Shown: one piece after another, positions 9,812-22,405 of the stretch
How the letters are laid out: the number at the start of each line of letters is the position of its first letter
Numbering within the stretch: position 1 is the first letter of the stretch
From: an uncultured Pelagibacteraceae bacterium
GTDB taxonomy: Bacteria > Pseudomonadota > Alphaproteobacteria > Pelagibacterales > Pelagibacteraceae
Direction: 5' to 3'
NCBI GenBank assembly: GCA_902616645.1
Contig: CACMTO010000001.1
Span: forward strand, 124,001-188,000
Length of the DNA: 64,000 bases
Notes under the pieces: generated by a model
Told to the model about the DNA's origin: nothing
Seen by the model: only the letters and a program-made list of their open reading frames with translations
Database searches by the model: none
Translations under genes and position numbers: made by a program

Positions 9812-11365
9812 GTGTTATATTTTTCAAAATTAAGAATTCTTTTTATTTCGCTAGCATCTTTATTTTTTATTATAATTGCATTATCTAATTTTTTTTATTC
9901 CAAAGATGGTTTTTTAAATAAAAAGATAAATCTTGGTTTAGATCTTCAAGGTGGATCTTATCTTTTATTAGAAATAGATAATGCTCCAATTATTGAACAA
10001 AAACTTCAAAATTTTACAATAACACTTAAAAATTTTTTTAAAGATAAGAAAATAAGAATCAAGAATATAAATCTTTCGGATCAAATTCTCTCTTTCTCAG
10101 TTGATGAAAAGTTTAAACAAACTGTTTTAGATGAATTTTCAAATGAGGATAGTAATTTAAATCCTTATTATCCAAGATTTAAATCTCATCAATTTGATAT
10201 TTCAAAATTAGACAATATGTTTAAGGTAAGTTTCTCTAGACAAGGTTTAGTTGAGATTAAAACATCTTCTCAGGATCAAGCTTTAGAAATTGTTAGAAGA
10301 AGAATAGATGAGATTGGTACTAATGAGCCTAATATTCTTAAAAGAGGAAACGACAGAATTTTAGTTGAATTACCAGGATTGGACGACCCTATGAGAATAA
10401 AAACATTACTTGGCAAAACTGCAAATTTAACTTTTAGATTTATAACAACTAATAACAATGACTCTTTTGGAGCTGAGAAATTAAAATATGAAGATGAAGA
10501 CAAAGAATCAATTGTAAGTAAAAGAATAATTTTAAGTGGGGACAATTTATTAGATGCTCAACCGCGAATGAACACAGAATCAAATGAAACAGTTGTTTCT
10601 TTTACTCTCGATAGAGTAGGTGCAAAGCGATTTGGTAAAGCAACCTCAACAGGTATTGGAAAGCAATTAGCAATTGTTTTAGATGGTAAAATAATTAGTG
10701 CTCCTGTTATTAGAGATACTATTGCGAGTGGTTCTGGACAAATTAGTGGTGGTTTCACTTTTCAATCAGCAACAGATTTGGCTTTGCTTTTAAGATCAGG
10801 GGCGTTACCAGCTCCTTTAAATATTATTGAGGAAAGAACTGTTGGGCCAGATTTAGGTCAAGACTCAATAAATGCTGGAATGATTGCTTTAGCGATAGGT
10901 TTTATTTTAGTAATATTATTTATTTTTATAAAATATAAAGTATTTGGTTTAATAACTAATATTGCTTTAATAATAAATTTATTTCTTTTAATTGGAGTTT
11001 TAACAATATTTGAAGCAACTTTAACCTTACCTGGAATAGCGGGTATAATCTTAACCGTTGGTATGGCCGTTGACGCAAATGTTTTAATTTTTGAGAGAAT
11101 TAAAGAAGAATTAAGAAGTGAAAAAAACAATCTAATAGCTTTTGATAGTGGTTATACTAAATCCAGAACTGCCATACTTGATGCCAATATAACTACTTTG
11201 TTAGCAGCGATTATTCTATTTTTTATGGGTTCTGGACCAATTAAAGGTTTTTCATTAACATTGGGAGTTGGAATTTTTACAACACTTTTTTCAGTGTATT
11301 TTATAGCAAGATTATTAACTGTTATTTATGTTTCAAAAAATAAACAAAAAGAGGGACTAATATAG
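9812..11365 (+). CDS. secD: Protein translocase subunit SecD (GTG start)
   Basis: LGLDLQGGSYLLLEID; AVDANVLIFERIKEE. Confidence 0.95.
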   Translation: MLYFSKLRILFISLASLFFIIIALSNFFYSKDGFLNKKINLGLDLQGGSYLLLEIDNAPIIEQKLQNFTITLKNFFKDKKIRIKNINLSDQILSFSVDEKFKQTVLDEFSNEDSNLNPYYPRFKSHQFDISKLDNMFKVSFSRQGLVEIKTSSQDQALEIVRRRIDEIGTNEPNILKRGNDRILVELPGLDDPMRIKTLLGKTANLTFRFITTNNNDSFGAEKLKYEDEDKESIVSKRIILSGDNLLDAQPRMNTESNETVVSFTLDRVGAKRFGKATSTGIGKQLAIVLDGKIISAPVIRDTIASGSGQISGGFTFQSATDLALLLRSGALPAPLNIIEERTVGPDLGQDSINAGMIALAIGFILVILFIFIKYKVFGLITNIALIINLFLLIGVLTIFEATLTLPGIAGIILTVGMAVDANVLIFERIKEELRSEKNNLIAFDSGYTKSRTAILDANITTLLAAIILFFMGSGPIKGFSLTLGVGIFTTLFSVYFIARLLTVIYVSKNKQKEGLI

Positions 11366-12253
11366 ATGATAGCTTTCAATAAATATTATAACAAATTTAA
11401 CATATTATCAGTTTCTTTGGTTGTGATTTCATTATTGTTTCTCATTTTCAAAGGATTAAATTTTGGGATTGATTTTAAAGGAGGAACACTTATCGAGTTA
11501 AGATCAAGTGATACAAAAATTAACGTGTCATCATTAAGAGATAATTTAAATCAAATGGATTTGGGAGACGTGTCCGTTAAGAATTTTGGCAATGATACAG
11601 ATTTTTTAATTAAGTTTGAAAATAATGAAAACAAAAAAATAATTGAGGAAATAAGAATAAATTTAGATAAGTCTTTTGGGAATAATTTTAACTTTAGAAG
11701 AGTTGAAAATGTTGGCCCAAAAGTAAGTGAAGAATTATTAAGGTCTGGAATTATAGCTATATCTGTAGCACTCACATTGATGTTAATTTATATTTGGATT
11801 AGATTTGAATGGCAATTTAGTCTTGGAGCTATTGCAGCCTTATTTCACGATGTAATTGTCACTCTTGGATTATTTTCCTTATTGGGTTTAGAAATAAATT
11901 TGTCTATCATAGCTGCTGTATTGACTATTGTCGGATATTCTATGAACGATACGGTTGTAATCTTTGATAGAGTTCGAGAGAATTTAAGAAAATATTCAGA
12001 TATAAAAATTTTTGAACTCACAAATGTTTCAATTAACGAAACTTTATCAAGAACTTTAATTACGTCTATTACTACATTACTTGCTTTATTATCCATTTTC
12101 TTTTTTGGAGGCGAAATTCTGAAAGGTTTTTCTCTTGCTATGATTTTTGGAGTGATATTTGGTACTTATTCTTCAATTTATATTGCTAATACAATATTGG
12201 TTAGATTAAATGTGTCACAGAAAACTATTTTGAAAGAGGACGATAAAGTTTAA
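11366..12253 (+). CDS. secF: Protein translocase subunit SecF
   Basis: GIDFKGGTLIELR; YSMNDTVVIFDRVREN. Confidence 0.95.
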   Translation: MIAFNKYYNKFNILSVSLVVISLLFLIFKGLNFGIDFKGGTLIELRSSDTKINVSSLRDNLNQMDLGDVSVKNFGNDTDFLIKFENNENKKIIEEIRINLDKSFGNNFNFRRVENVGPKVSEELLRSGIIAISVALTLMLIYIWIRFEWQFSLGAIAALFHDVIVTLGLFSLLGLEINLSIIAAVLTIVGYSMNDTVVIFDRVRENLRKYSDIKIFELTNVSINETLSRTLITSITTLLALLSIFFFGGEILKGFSLAMIFGVIFGTYSSIYIANTILVRLNVSQKTILKEDDKV

Positions 12254-12852
12254 TATAAATTTTGTGCGGCTACCATTGCTAACAACATGGGTATAGAAAG
12301 CAGGGTATTGGTTCTCGAAAATAACATTGCTGTTCTAGCTGATTTTGCTTTAAGTTCAGGTTCACAATCAACTATTCCTAAAGCTCTTTTTTGGTTTGGC
12401 CAAATTATAAACCAAACATTAAATGCCATAATCACTCCTAACCACATTCCGATACCTATTGAAGTATGTTTTGGAATGCCTGATGCTATACTAAGAGTCA
12501 TGGCATCATATAGATAACCATTGAGTAGAGCTAAAATTAATCCTGATAAAATAGTAAAAAAAGCTGCCCACCTGAAATAAAATAGTGCTGCTGGTGCAAT
12601 AATTTTTGCTATAGCAGGTTTTTGTTCATCAGGTATTTTATTCATATTAGGTATCTGAACAAAATTAAAATACCATAACAAACCAATCCACATAATGGCT
12701 ACAGTTACATGGACAAATCTACACAGCCAGCTCCAAAAAATCTTATCAAAAGCAAAACCTCCATTTAAAAAAAATAATATTAAAAACAATATTATAGTAA
12801 GTCCAAAAGACGCATGAACTGTTTTAGACAATGATGATAATAGTTTTAACAT
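12250..12852 (-). CDS. Multi-TM membrane protein, urate hydroxylase PuuD-like family
   Basis: Hydrophobic with HVTVAIMWIGLLWYFNFVQIP and FNVWFIIWPNQK. Confidence 0.6.
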   Translation of the reverse strand: MLKLLSSLSKTVHASFGLTIILFLILFFLNGGFAFDKIFWSWLCRFVHVTVAIMWIGLLWYFNFVQIPNMNKIPDEQKPAIAKIIAPAALFYFRWAAFFTILSGLILALLNGYLYDAMTLSIASGIPKHTSIGIGMWLGVIMAFNVWFIIWPNQKRALGIVDCEPELKAKSARTAMLFSRTNTLLSIPMLLAMVAAQNLY

Positions 12853-12914
12853 AAAAAAAGTATATACTATTTAATAATTTATTATAATATAATTTAATAA
12901 TTTAATTAAATACA

Positions 12915-13508
12915 ATGAATTTTACATTACCTAAATTAGACTATTCAAACAATGGATTGTCACCTCTGATGTCCGAGGAAACACTAGATTTACACCACGG
13001 TAAACATCATCAAACTTACATAACTAATCTAATTAATTTAGTTAAGGACACGAACATGGACAAAATGTCTCTCGAGGAGATTATTCTAAATAGTTTTAAG
13101 GATAATTCGAAAATAGGAATTTTTAACAATGCTAGTCAACATTGGAACCATAATTTATTTTGGAAATGTATGAAACCAAATGGTGGAGGACAAATGCCTC
13201 CTAAATTGGAGAAAAGAATAGTTTCAGATTTTGGAAGTGTTGATAATTTTAAAAAAGAATTTAAACAAGCGGGTATTACTCAATTTGGATCTGGTTGGTG
13301 TTGGCTATCAATAAATAATGGTAAACTTGTTGTCTCAAAAACTGCTAATGCAGCAAATCCATTAGTTGATAAAATGAAACCAATTTTAGGATGCGATGTA
13401 TGGGAGCATTCATATTATATTGACTACAGAAATCGAAGACCTGAATACCTGGATAAGTTCATTGATAACTTGGTAAATTGGGAATTTGTTGAGTCTTTAC
13501 TAGACTAA
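12915..13508 (+). CDS. sodB: Superoxide dismutase (Fe/Mn)
   Basis: LDLHHGKHHQTYI; DVWEHSYYIDYRNRRPEYLDKF. Confidence 0.95.
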   Translation: MNFTLPKLDYSNNGLSPLMSEETLDLHHGKHHQTYITNLINLVKDTNMDKMSLEEIILNSFKDNSKIGIFNNASQHWNHNLFWKCMKPNGGGQMPPKLEKRIVSDFGSVDNFKKEFKQAGITQFGSGWCWLSINNGKLVVSKTANAANPLVDKMKPILGCDVWEHSYYIDYRNRRPEYLDKFIDNLVNWEFVESLLD

Positions 13509-13930
13509 TTAATTTTTTCTCTTATTTTTCTTGAGTGAATAAATGATTTAATACATTGATATGTAAAAAATAATCCTGTTAACAACATCATTAACTTTGA
13601 AATATCACCCCAAAAATTTTCAAAGATGACACCAGAAAGAACTGATCTAAAAAAATCAAGCCCACCTATGAAAATAACTAAACCAAATAAAACAACAATA
13701 TGCATAAACAATTTTTTTTTAGTAATAAATTTAATGGATAAATAAGAAAATATTAAAACCGGAATACCCAAAAAAGATGGAATATATGATGTAAAAGAAT
13801 CACTTCCACTTATAAAACTAACTATCATCCCCCAAAAAATTAAAAAAAAACCATAAAAAATAGAAAATTTTTCCATAGATAAGCTAAAAACTTTAAATTC
13901 ATTATTACTTTGATCTAATTCTTCACTCAT
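13505..13930 (-). CDS. Four-TM hypothetical membrane protein
   Basis: Hydrophobic ORF filling the gap between sodB and the uvrA locus. Confidence 0.6.
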   Translation of the reverse strand: MSEELDQSNNEFKVFSLSMEKFSIFYGFFLIFWGMIVSFISGSDSFTSYIPSFLGIPVLIFSYLSIKFITKKKLFMHIVVLFGLVIFIGGLDFFRSVLSGVIFENFWGDISKLMMLLTGLFFTYQCIKSFIHSRKIREKIN

Positions 13931-13954
13931 ATCAATTAATCTATTTGATAAGTC

Positions 13955-14095
13955 TCAATTAAGCAAACTAAATCCTACTATAAAAAAGACAATCAACCAA
14001 ACCAAACCTTTTAATAAAAAAAAAATAAAACCACTTAATAATAAAAATTTAGTAATTTTTTTTTTGGATAAATTTCTAATAATTTTCTTTTTCAA
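13955..14095 (-). CDS. Small (46 aa) membrane protein with TTG start, missing from the ORF track
   Basis: [49 protein letters not shown] overlaps the uvrA TGA stop; basic N-terminus plus TM helix. Confidence 0.5.
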   Translation of the reverse strand: MKKKIIRNLSKKKITKFLLLSGFIFFLLKGLVWLIVFFIVGFSLLN

Positions 14096-16950
14096 TGTTT
14101 TAATAACGGTTTCAAAAATTTACCAGTATAGCTTGTATTTACTTTGCAAATTTCCTCAGGTTTCCCCTCTGCAATAATTTTTCCACCTTTTACTCCGCCT
14201 TCAGGACCCATATCCACTATATAATCTGCTGTTTTAATAACATCTAAATTGTGCTCTATTACTACAACAGTATTACCCAAAGCCACAAAAGTATGAAGAA
14301 TTTCAAGCAATTTTTTTATGTCATGTTGATGTAATCCTGTTGTTGGTTCATCTAATATATACATAGTTCTCCCAGTGGATCTCTTTGATAATTCTTTAGC
14401 CAATTTAATTCTTTGGGCTTCTCCACCAGAAAGAGTTGTCGCTTGTTGTCCAATTTTTATATACCCTAAACCAACCTTTTTAAGCGTTAGTAATTTTGTT
14501 TTTATATTTGATATATTTTCAAAATATTCACATCCTTCATCAACAGTCATATTTAAAACATCGGCTATACTTTTGTCCTTAAATTTAATTTCTAGTGTTT
14601 CTCGGTTATATCTAGTTCCTTTACATTCATCACATTGGATATAAACATCTGGTAAAAAATGCATTTCATAAGTTATAACACCATCACCTTCACAGGCTTC
14701 ACATCTACCTCCTTTTACATTAAATGAAAATCTTCCAGGTTTATAACCTCTTGTTTTAGACTCTGGTAAACTTGTAAACCAATCTCTTATCGGACCAAAG
14801 GCCCCAGTATAAGTGGCAGGGTTAGACCTTGGAGTTCTTCCTATTGGGGATTGATCTATGTCAATAATTTTATCAATTAGTTCTGTGCCTTTAAATCCTT
14901 TAAAAGGTTTTGGAATTTTTCTAGATTTATTATTGTTCAGTGTTAGATTCAAAGCATTGTATAATGTTTGTAATACCAATGTAGATTTTCCACTTCCTGA
15001 AACTCCTGTGACACAAGTTAAACTTCCTAAAGGAATTTTTAAATTAACATTGTTTAAATTATTTCCAGTTGCACCAGTAATTTCTAAAAACCTTCCATTT
15101 TTTGCTAGTCTTCTTTTAGATGGTACATTTATTTTTAATTTTTTTGAAAGATACTTCCCAGTTATACTGTGATCATTTTGACTTATTTCTTTACAAGTTC
15201 CCTCTGCAACAACATTGCCCCCTTTATTTCCAGCTTCTGGACCAAGATCAATTATATGGTCAGCATTTTCCATTGTTTCAGTATCATGTTCTACAACTAT
15301 AACTGTGTTTCCTAAATCTCTTAATCTTTTTAAAGCATTGATGAGTTTTACATTATCTTTTTGGTGTAAACCTATTGAAGGTTCATCTAAAACATATAAA
15401 ACTCCAGTTAAACCAGATCCTATTTGAGAAGCTAATCTTATTCTTTGTGCTTCACCACCCGATAAAGTTCCAGACTCTCTTGAAAGAGTTAAATAATCAA
15501 GACCAACGTTTAATAAAAAATTTAATCTTTCATTTATTTCTTTTAGAATATGTTCAGCAATTTTTAGTTGTTTCTTATTTAGGTTACTTTTTAAGTTTTC
15601 AAACCATTGAGACGCATCTAAAATTGATTTTTCTGATACTTCACTTATATGAAGACCATCTATTTTTACACATAAAGCTTCATCCTTAAGTCTGTGGCCA
15701 TTACATCTTTCACATTTTGTGTCGGATTGATATTGAGCAATTTCCTCTCTTTTCCAATCACTGTCTGTTTCTAAGTATCTTCTTTCAAGATTATTTATTA
15801 CACCTTCAAAAGTTTTTTTATATGAATATTTTTCATATCCATCGTCATAATTGAATTTAATCTCATCGTCATCAGAGCCATAAAGAATAATATCTTTGAT
15901 TTTTTTAGGCAATTTAGACCATTTTTCATCCAAAGAAAAATCATAGTGTTTAGCTAATGACGCTAAAGTTTGAGCATAATATAAAGTAGTTGTTTTAGAC
16001 CAGGGTTCTATCGCACCATCTGCAATACTTTTTTTTTCATTAGGTATAACTAAATTCGGGTCAACGTTTAACTTAATACCTATTCCATCACATTCCTCAC
16101 AGGCACCGAATGGACTATTAAAAGAGAACAACCTAGGTTCAATTTCCTCAATTGTAAAACCACTTTCTGGGCAAGCAAATTTAGTCGAAAAAATTATTTT
16201 TTCTAATTTTCTGAATTTTTTAGGCAAAGTTTCATCTTCATATTCAACAAACAACAGACCATTCGCTATATTTATAGATGTTTCAATACTTTCTGCCAAT
16301 CTATTACCTAAAGATGAATTAAGAATAATTCTGTCAACTAGAATAGATATGTCGTGTTTAATCTTCTTATTTAGCTCTGGAATTTTTTCAATATCATATA
16401 AAACTTCATCGATTTTTATTTTTCTAAAACCTCTTTTTTTAAAAGCTAAAATTTCTTTTTTGTATTCACCTTTACGCCCTCTTACTATTGGCGCGTAAAG
16501 ATAAATTGTCGATTTTTTTGGTAATTGTTTAATTTTATCAACAATTTGTGAGACAGTTTGTGATTCGATAGGTTTTCCTGTAAATGGTGAATAAGGTACT
16601 CCAGCTCTTGCATAAAGTACTCTCATGTAGTCATATATTTCTGTAACTGTAGCTACAGTTGATCTTGGATTTTTTGAGGTATTTTTTTGCTCTATTGATA
16701 TAGCTGGACTAAGACCTTCAATGAGATCGACATTTGGTTTTTTCATTTTATCTAAAAATTGTCTTGCATATGCAGATAAGCTTTCAACATATCTTCTTTG
16801 ACCCTCTGCATAAACAGTATCAAAAGCTAGAGAGGATTTTCCAGATCCAGAAAGACCCGTAATTACCACAAATTTGTCCTTTGGTATTTCTAAAGAGATA
16901 TTCTTTAAATTATGTTCTTTAGCTCCCTTAATAACTATCTTTTTAATCAT
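14092..16950 (-). CDS. uvrA: Excinuclease ABC subunit A
   Basis: Two ABC ATPase domains ([26 protein letters not shown]) and zinc-finger CXXC motifs. Confidence 0.98.
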   Translation of the reverse strand: MIKKIVIKGAKEHNLKNISLEIPKDKFVVITGLSGSGKSSLAFDTVYAEGQRRYVESLSAYARQFLDKMKKPNVDLIEGLSPAISIEQKNTSKNPRSTVATVTEIYDYMRVLYARAGVPYSPFTGKPIESQTVSQIVDKIKQLPKKSTIYLYAPIVRGRKGEYKKEILAFKKRGFRKIKIDEVLYDIEKIPELNKKIKHDISILVDRIILNSSLGNRLAESIETSINIANGLLFVEYEDETLPKKFRKLEKIIFSTKFACPESGFTIEEIEPRLFSFNSPFGACEECDGIGIKLNVDPNLVIPNEKKSIADGAIEPWSKTTTLYYAQTLASLAKHYDFSLDEKWSKLPKKIKDIILYGSDDDEIKFNYDDGYEKYSYKKTFEGVINNLERRYLETDSDWKREEIAQYQSDTKCERCNGHRLKDEALCVKIDGLHISEVSEKSILDASQWFENLKSNLNKKQLKIAEHILKEINERLNFLLNVGLDYLTLSRESGTLSGGEAQRIRLASQIGSGLTGVLYVLDEPSIGLHQKDNVKLINALKRLRDLGNTVIVVEHDTETMENADHIIDLGPEAGNKGGNVVAEGTCKEISQNDHSITGKYLSKKLKINVPSKRRLAKNGRFLEITGATGNNLNNVNLKIPLGSLTCVTGVSGSGKSTLVLQTLYNALNLTLNNNKSRKIPKPFKGFKGTELIDKIIDIDQSPIGRTPRSNPATYTGAFGPIRDWFTSLPESKTRGYKPGRFSFNVKGGRCEACEGDGVITYEMHFLPDVYIQCDECKGTRYNRETLEIKFKDKSIADVLNMTVDEGCEYFENISNIKTKLLTLKKVGLGYIKIGQQATTLSGGEAQRIKLAKELSKRSTGRTMYILDEPTTGLHQHDIKKLLEILHTFVALGNTVVVIEHNLDVIKTADYIVDMGPEGGVKGGKIIAEGKPEEICKVNTSYTGKFLKPLLKH

Positions 16951-17040
16951 AATTCTTGTTGCTTTGACTCAATAAAATTAATATTCAGCTTAAATTGTGA
17001 TATAATTCTAAATAATAAATTTGACAAATAATAAAATATT

Positions 17041-17493
17041 ATGGCTGGAAGTTTAAATAAAGTACTTTTAATTGGTCGTTTGGGCGCAGATCCTGAGATA
17101 AAACAAATGGTAAATGGTAAAAATGTAGCGAGACTAAGTCTTGCAACTAGTCAATCCTGGAAAGATAAAAATACTGGAGAAAAAAAAGAAAAAACTGAAT
17201 GGCACCGTATAGTTGTATTTAACGAGGGACTTGTAAATGTTGTTCAACAGTATTTAAAAAAAGGAGCTCAAATTTATGTTGAGGGACAATTAACTACTAG
17301 AAAATGGAAAGATGAACAATCTGGCCAAGATAAGTATTCTACAGAAGTTGTCATTCAAGGTTTTAATTCTTCTCTTACTATGCTGGGAGGCGGAAATTCT
17401 AGTGGTATAGCAAATGATAGTGCACAATCATCTCAAAAAAATGACGATCTGTCACAAATCTCCAATGATATGGATGATGAAATTCCATTCTAA
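17041..17493 (+). CDS. ssb: Single-stranded DNA-binding protein
   Basis: [17 protein letters not shown]-terminal DDEIPF tip. Confidence 0.97.
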   Translation: MAGSLNKVLLIGRLGADPEIKQMVNGKNVARLSLATSQSWKDKNTGEKKEKTEWHRIVVFNEGLVNVVQQYLKKGAQIYVEGQLTTRKWKDEQSGQDKYSTEVVIQGFNSSLTMLGGGNSSGIANDSAQSSQKNDDLSQISNDMDDEIPF

Positions 17494-17498
17494 TCTTT

Positions 17499-20075
17499 AT
17501 GCAAAAATCTGAAATTCCAAACGATAAAAATATTAAGTTAATATCTATGCATGATGAGATGAGCTCATCTTATCTTTCATATGCAATGAGTGTCATTGTT
17601 AGCCGAGCACTTCCAGATATAAGGGATGGTCTTAAACCAGTGCATCGTAGAATACTCTATGCAATGTATAAAGGTGGTTATGATTGGTCAAAACAATTTA
17701 GAAAATCAGCTAGGATTGTTGGAGATGTAATTGGTAAATATCATCCCCATGGTGATCAATCTGTTTATGATGCGCTAGTGCGTATGGTTCAAGACTTCTC
17801 AATGAGTTTGCCTTTAGTAGATGGCCAAGGTAATTTTGGGTCCATTGATGGTGATCCTGCTGCTGCTATGCGTTACACTGAGACAAGACTTTCTAAAGTG
17901 TCCCAATTTTTAATTGATGATATTGAAAAAAACACAATTAACTTCAAAAGTAATTATGATGAAACAGAGAAAGAACCAACAGTTCTACCCGCTCAATATC
18001 CAAATCTGTTAGTTAATGGCGCTGGTGGTATAGCTGTTGGAATGGCAACAAGTATTCCTCCACATAATTTAGGAGAAGTAATTGATGGAGCCTTAGCTTT
18101 AATTGAAAATAAAGACATTAAGATTAAAGATTTAATGAAACTGATCCCAGGACCAGATTTCCCAACCGGAGGAGTAATCATTGGTAAAGACATGATTAAA
18201 CAAGGTTATAATAAAGGTAGGGGCTCATTTAAAATTAGAGGAGAAATTTCAATCGAAAATTTGAAAAATGGCAGAGAAAGACTAGTCATCACATCAATAC
18301 CATATCAAGTAAATAAATCTGTACTTAATGAAAGAATTGCTCAACTTGTTAGAGAAAAAAAAATCGAAGGTATAAAAGATATTAGAGATGAGTCAAATAG
18401 AGAAGGTATTAGAGTTTCAATTGATTTACGTAATGGTGTTGAACCAGAAACTGTAAAAAGACAATTATATAAAAATACACAAATTGAAAGCTCATTCGGC
18501 TTTAATACTTTGGCAATCGTAGATGGAAAACCACAAACTTGTAATCTAAAAGATTTCTTATCGAGTTTTCTAACATTTAGAGAAGATGTTGTAATAAAAA
18601 AAACAAAATTTGATTTAAAAAAAGCTGAGGAGAGAGCACATATTTTAATTGGTTTATCCGTATCTGTTGAAAATTTAGATAAGATAATTAAAATTATAAG
18701 AGGCTCTAAAAATCCTGATAACGCAAAAAAATTAATTTTAGATACAAAATGGAAAATTAATAAATCACAAAAAATGATTTCTTTAATTGAGACTAAAAAA
18801 GCAAAAAATTTATACTCACTATCCGAAATTCAGGTTGATGCAATATTAGATTTAAGACTACAAAAATTAACAGCCCTAGGTATTAGCGAGATTGAATTAG
18901 AAATTAAAAAATTATCACAATTAATATCAAGATATAAAAAAATTATTTCATCAAAAAAAGAATTACTCAACGTAATAGGTGAGGAACTTAAAAATATTAA
19001 AGAAAAATTCTCATTTCCTAGAAGAACAAAAATAGTCGATGCTATTTTAAATTATGATATTGAAGAAACAATTCAGAAACAATCTGTTTTAATTACCGTC
19101 ACTTTACAAGGTTATATAAAAAGAGGATCATTAAACAGCGTAAGAACACAAAAAAGAGGTGGTAAAGGCAAAACGGGTATAACAACTAGAAACGAAGACT
19201 CTGTAGTACAGACTTTGTCGGTAAATACCCATACGTCTGTTTTGTTTTTCTCAACAGAAGGTCTAGTGTATAGGATTAAAGCATGGAAAATCCCAGAGGG
19301 ATCTGCTGCTTCAAAAGGAAAATCACTTTTTAACATTTTACCTTTAAAAAGCCATCAATCAATAAGCTCTATAATGCCTTTTCCTGAGAACGATTCTGAA
19401 GTAAAAAATTATCAAATAGTTTTTGCTACCTCCCAAGGAAAAATAAGAAAAAATAGTTTAGAGGATTTTACTTCAATCAACACTGCAGGAAAAATTGCAA
19501 TGAAGCTAGATAATAATGATAAAATTGTAGGTGTAAAAATATGTAAAGAGGATCAAGACATAATTTTAAGTACTAAATTAGGAAAATGTATTCGTTTTGA
19601 GTCAAAAAAATTAAGGAATTTTAAGGGCAGATCATCCAAAGGCATTAAAGGTATTGATTTAGCTACTAATGACCAGATAGTATCTCTATCTATAATTGAC
19701 AGTCATAGCAACAAAGGGTCAAAAAAAAATAGCGATAATAAATCTGAATTAAAGGCAAAAGAAAAGTTTATTTTGTCAATCACTGAAAATGGATATGGAA
19801 AAAAAACATCACACGTTGACTATAGAACCACAAATCGGGGAGGAAAGGGTATAATTGGAATTGTAAATTCTTCAAGAAATGGAAACATATCATCATCTTT
19901 TCCAGTATTTGATGGTGATGAAATCTTAATTTCAACAAATAAAGGAAGGGTTATAAGAGTTGCTGCTAGAGAAATAAGAACTGCGGGAAGAAACACCCAA
20001 GGAGTTAGAATTATAAAATTATCAGGAGAAGAAAAAGTTGTTTCAGCCAGTAAAATTGATGATAATTTAGTCTGA
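17499..20075 (+). CDS. gyrA: DNA gyrase subunit A
   Basis: [38 protein letters not shown] active-site region. Confidence 0.98.
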   Translation: MQKSEIPNDKNIKLISMHDEMSSSYLSYAMSVIVSRALPDIRDGLKPVHRRILYAMYKGGYDWSKQFRKSARIVGDVIGKYHPHGDQSVYDALVRMVQDFSMSLPLVDGQGNFGSIDGDPAAAMRYTETRLSKVSQFLIDDIEKNTINFKSNYDETEKEPTVLPAQYPNLLVNGAGGIAVGMATSIPPHNLGEVIDGALALIENKDIKIKDLMKLIPGPDFPTGGVIIGKDMIKQGYNKGRGSFKIRGEISIENLKNGRERLVITSIPYQVNKSVLNERIAQLVREKKIEGIKDIRDESNREGIRVSIDLRNGVEPETVKRQLYKNTQIESSFGFNTLAIVDGKPQTCNLKDFLSSFLTFREDVVIKKTKFDLKKAEERAHILIGLSVSVENLDKIIKIIRGSKNPDNAKKLILDTKWKINKSQKMISLIETKKAKNLYSLSEIQVDAILDLRLQKLTALGISEIELEIKKLSQLISRYKKIISSKKELLNVIGEELKNIKEKFSFPRRTKIVDAILNYDIEETIQKQSVLITVTLQGYIKRGSLNSVRTQKRGGKGKTGITTRNEDSVVQTLSVNTHTSVLFFSTEGLVYRIKAWKIPEGSAASKGKSLFNILPLKSHQSISSIMPFPENDSEVKNYQIVFATSQGKIRKNSLEDFTSINTAGKIAMKLDNNDKIVGVKICKEDQDIILSTKLGKCIRFESKKLRNFKGRSSKGIKGIDLATNDQIVSLSIIDSHSNKGSKKNSDNKSELKAKEKFILSITENGYGKKTSHVDYRTTNRGGKGIIGIVNSSRNGNISSSFPVFDGDEILISTNKGRVIRVAAREIRTAGRNTQGVRIIKLSGEEKVVSASKIDDNLV

Positions 20076-20569
20076 TGAGCAAAGTAGCAATTTATCCTGG
20101 GACATTTGACCCGATAACATATGGGCACATAGATGTAATAAAAAAAGCTCTAAAATTGTTTGATAAAATAGTGGTAGCAGTTTCTGACGTTGCTAATAAA
20201 GATTATCTCTTCGATAGTAATGAAAGAATTGATATAATAAAAAAAGCATTATTTTACGATCTCAAATTAAATAAAAAAAAAATCATAGTGATTTCTTTTA
20301 CTTCTCTTACCACAGAATTATGTAAAAAATACAGATCAAATGTTATATTGAGAGGTCTAAGAGCGGTTTCCGATTTTGAGTATGAGTTTCAGTTAGCAGG
20401 AATGAACAGAAAATTAAATAATAATATTGAAACAATTTTTTTAATGTCTGATGTAGAGAATCAAATAATTTCGTCAAAATTTGTTAAAGAAATAGTTAAA
20501 TTGAAAGGAAATATTAATAAATTTACAACAAAAAGTACAATCAAATTATTAAAAAAAAAGTATGAATAA
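20075..20569 (+). CDS. coaD: Phosphopantetheine adenylyltransferase
   Basis: AIYPGTFDPITYGHIDVI; ISSKFVKEI. Confidence 0.96.
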   Translation: MSKVAIYPGTFDPITYGHIDVIKKALKLFDKIVVAVSDVANKDYLFDSNERIDIIKKALFYDLKLNKKKIIVISFTSLTTELCKKYRSNVILRGLRAVSDFEYEFQLAGMNRKLNNNIETIFLMSDVENQIISSKFVKEIVKLKGNINKFTTKSTIKLLKKKYE

Positions 20570-21122
20570 AATATTTTTTAATTTCTTAATTATTTTTTTT
20601 TTAGTAACAAATCAAACAATGTCAGAGGAGAATATTATGATTTTAAAACTTAAAGATGGAGATGTAAAAATAGAACTATTTGAAGATGTAGCACCTAATC
20701 ACGTTAAAAGAATAAAAGATCTTGCGAATTCGGGAAAATATGACAATGTAGTTTTTCATAGAGTGATAGATGGGTTTATGGCTCAAACTGGCGATGTGAA
20801 ATTTGGTAAATCCGATTCAAATGATTTTAACTTATCAAGAGCAGGCATGGGTGGATCAGATTTTCCAGATTTAAATCAAGAATTTAATAGTCTTCCACAT
20901 GAACGAGGTACATTGTCTATGGCTAGATCATCTGATCCGAATAGTGCTAATAGTCAATTCTTTATTTGTTTTAAACCTGCTCCGTTTTTGGACAGGCAAT
21001 ACACAGTTTTTGGAAAAGTAATTGAAGGAATGGAATTCGTTGATAAAATTAAACGAGGTGATGAAAATAATAATGGCTCTGTTACGGATCCAGATAAGAT
21101 AATAAGTTTTAAATCTTTATAA
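20562..21122 (+). CDS. Cyclophilin-type peptidyl-prolyl cis-trans isomerase
   Basis: VVFHRVIDGFMAQTGD; SQFFICFKPAPFLDRQYTVFGKV; N-terminal signal. Confidence 0.95.
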   Translation: MNKIFFNFLIIFFLVTNQTMSEENIMILKLKDGDVKIELFEDVAPNHVKRIKDLANSGKYDNVVFHRVIDGFMAQTGDVKFGKSDSNDFNLSRAGMGGSDFPDLNQEFNSLPHERGTLSMARSSDPNSANSQFFICFKPAPFLDRQYTVFGKVIEGMEFVDKIKRGDENNNGSVTDPDKIISFKSL

Positions 21123-21126
21123 TTTT

Positions 21127-22242
21127 TTGATGGCATTAAAAAAATTTGCCTTTCAAGTTCTTGAAAAGGATAAATTTGCAAGATGTGGTTTAATAAAAAC
21201 TCATAGGGGGAACATAGAAACACCCGTATTTATGCCTGTCGGCACACAAGCAACTGTTAAAGCCTGTACGATTGATGATATAAAAAAAACTGGTTCTCAA
21301 ATAATCTTGTCAAATACTTATCATCTGATGATCCGTCCAGGAGTTGAGAGAATAAAAAATGCAGGTGGTTTACATAAGTTTATGAATTGTGACTTACCAA
21401 TTCTTACAGACTCAGGAGGTTTTCAGGTAATGTCCCTTTCTAAACTCAATAAAATTGATCTTGATAAGGGAGCAATATTTAATTCTCATGTTGATGGGAA
21501 AAAATTTGTTTTAAGTCCTGAGGAAAGTATCAAAATTCAATTAGGATTGAATTCTGATATTGTAATGATCATGGATGAGTGTCCAAAAAAAACAGATGAC
21601 TACGATTTCATAAAAAGATCAGTGCAACTATCATTAAACTGGGCAAAGCGTTCAAAAAAAGCATTTGGTGAAAATCCACACAAAGGAATTTTTGCGATTG
21701 TTCAAGGAGGTCTATTTAATGACTTAAGACTTAAATCTTTAAATGAGTTAATTAAAATTGACTTTGATGGTTATGCAGTAGGTGGTTTAGCTGTTGGGGA
21801 AACACAAAAAGAAATGTTTTCAGTCTTAGATGGTATTAAAGAAGAACTTCCTGAAAATAAACCTCATTACCTAATGGGTGTTGGAACACCATCAGATATT
21901 TTAGGTGCAGTGAAAAGAGGTATAGATATGTTTGATTGTGTTCTACCAACTCGTTCAGGTAGGACGGGGTTAGCTTTTACGTGGGAAGGCAGAATCAATC
22001 TTAAAAATAATAAGTACCATAATGACAATACACCAATAGATAAAAATTGTGAAAATCTGAACCTTAATAAATATTCAAAAAACTATTTAAATCATTTATT
22101 CAACACTAACGAGATACTTGCATCTATGCTACTTACTTTACATAACATTAATTTTTATCAAGAATTAATGACTGCTATAAGAAAAAATATTCGCGAGGGT
22201 ACTTTTAATGCTTTTCATGATAGATTTATAGATAAATTATAG
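21127..22242 (+). CDS. tgt: tRNA-guanine transglycosylase
   Basis: TDSGGFQVMSLSKL; FDCVLPTRSGRTG; start most likely the second Met. Confidence 0.96.
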   Translation: MMALKKFAFQVLEKDKFARCGLIKTHRGNIETPVFMPVGTQATVKACTIDDIKKTGSQIILSNTYHLMIRPGVERIKNAGGLHKFMNCDLPILTDSGGFQVMSLSKLNKIDLDKGAIFNSHVDGKKFVLSPEESIKIQLGLNSDIVMIMDECPKKTDDYDFIKRSVQLSLNWAKRSKKAFGENPHKGIFAIVQGGLFNDLRLKSLNELIKIDFDGYAVGGLAVGETQKEMFSVLDGIKEELPENKPHYLMGVGTPSDILGAVKRGIDMFDCVLPTRSGRTGLAFTWEGRINLKNNKYHNDNTPIDKNCENLNLNKYSKNYLNHLFNTNEILASMLLTLHNINFYQELMTAIRKNIREGTFNAFHDRFIDKL

Positions 22243-22320
22243 ATGTATATATTTGTCTCACAAATTCTTGTTTGAATTATTCAAATTATTATGTATACAA
22301 ATAAAACTTTTCGTAAATAT

Positions 22321-22396
<76 letters not shown>

Positions 22397-22405
22397 TTAT
22401 CATTA

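Noticed and set aside
9547-12096. Minus-strand ORFs inside yajC/secD/secF
   Set aside because: Antisense shadows of strongly supported Sec genes.
12250-12517. Plus-strand ORF 12287-12517
   Set aside because: Antisense to the PuuD-like membrane protein gene; no domain.
14375-15689. Several plus-strand ORFs antisense to uvrA (14375, 14858, 15120, 15215, 15375)
   Set aside because: Fully inside the well-supported uvrA; no recognisable domains.
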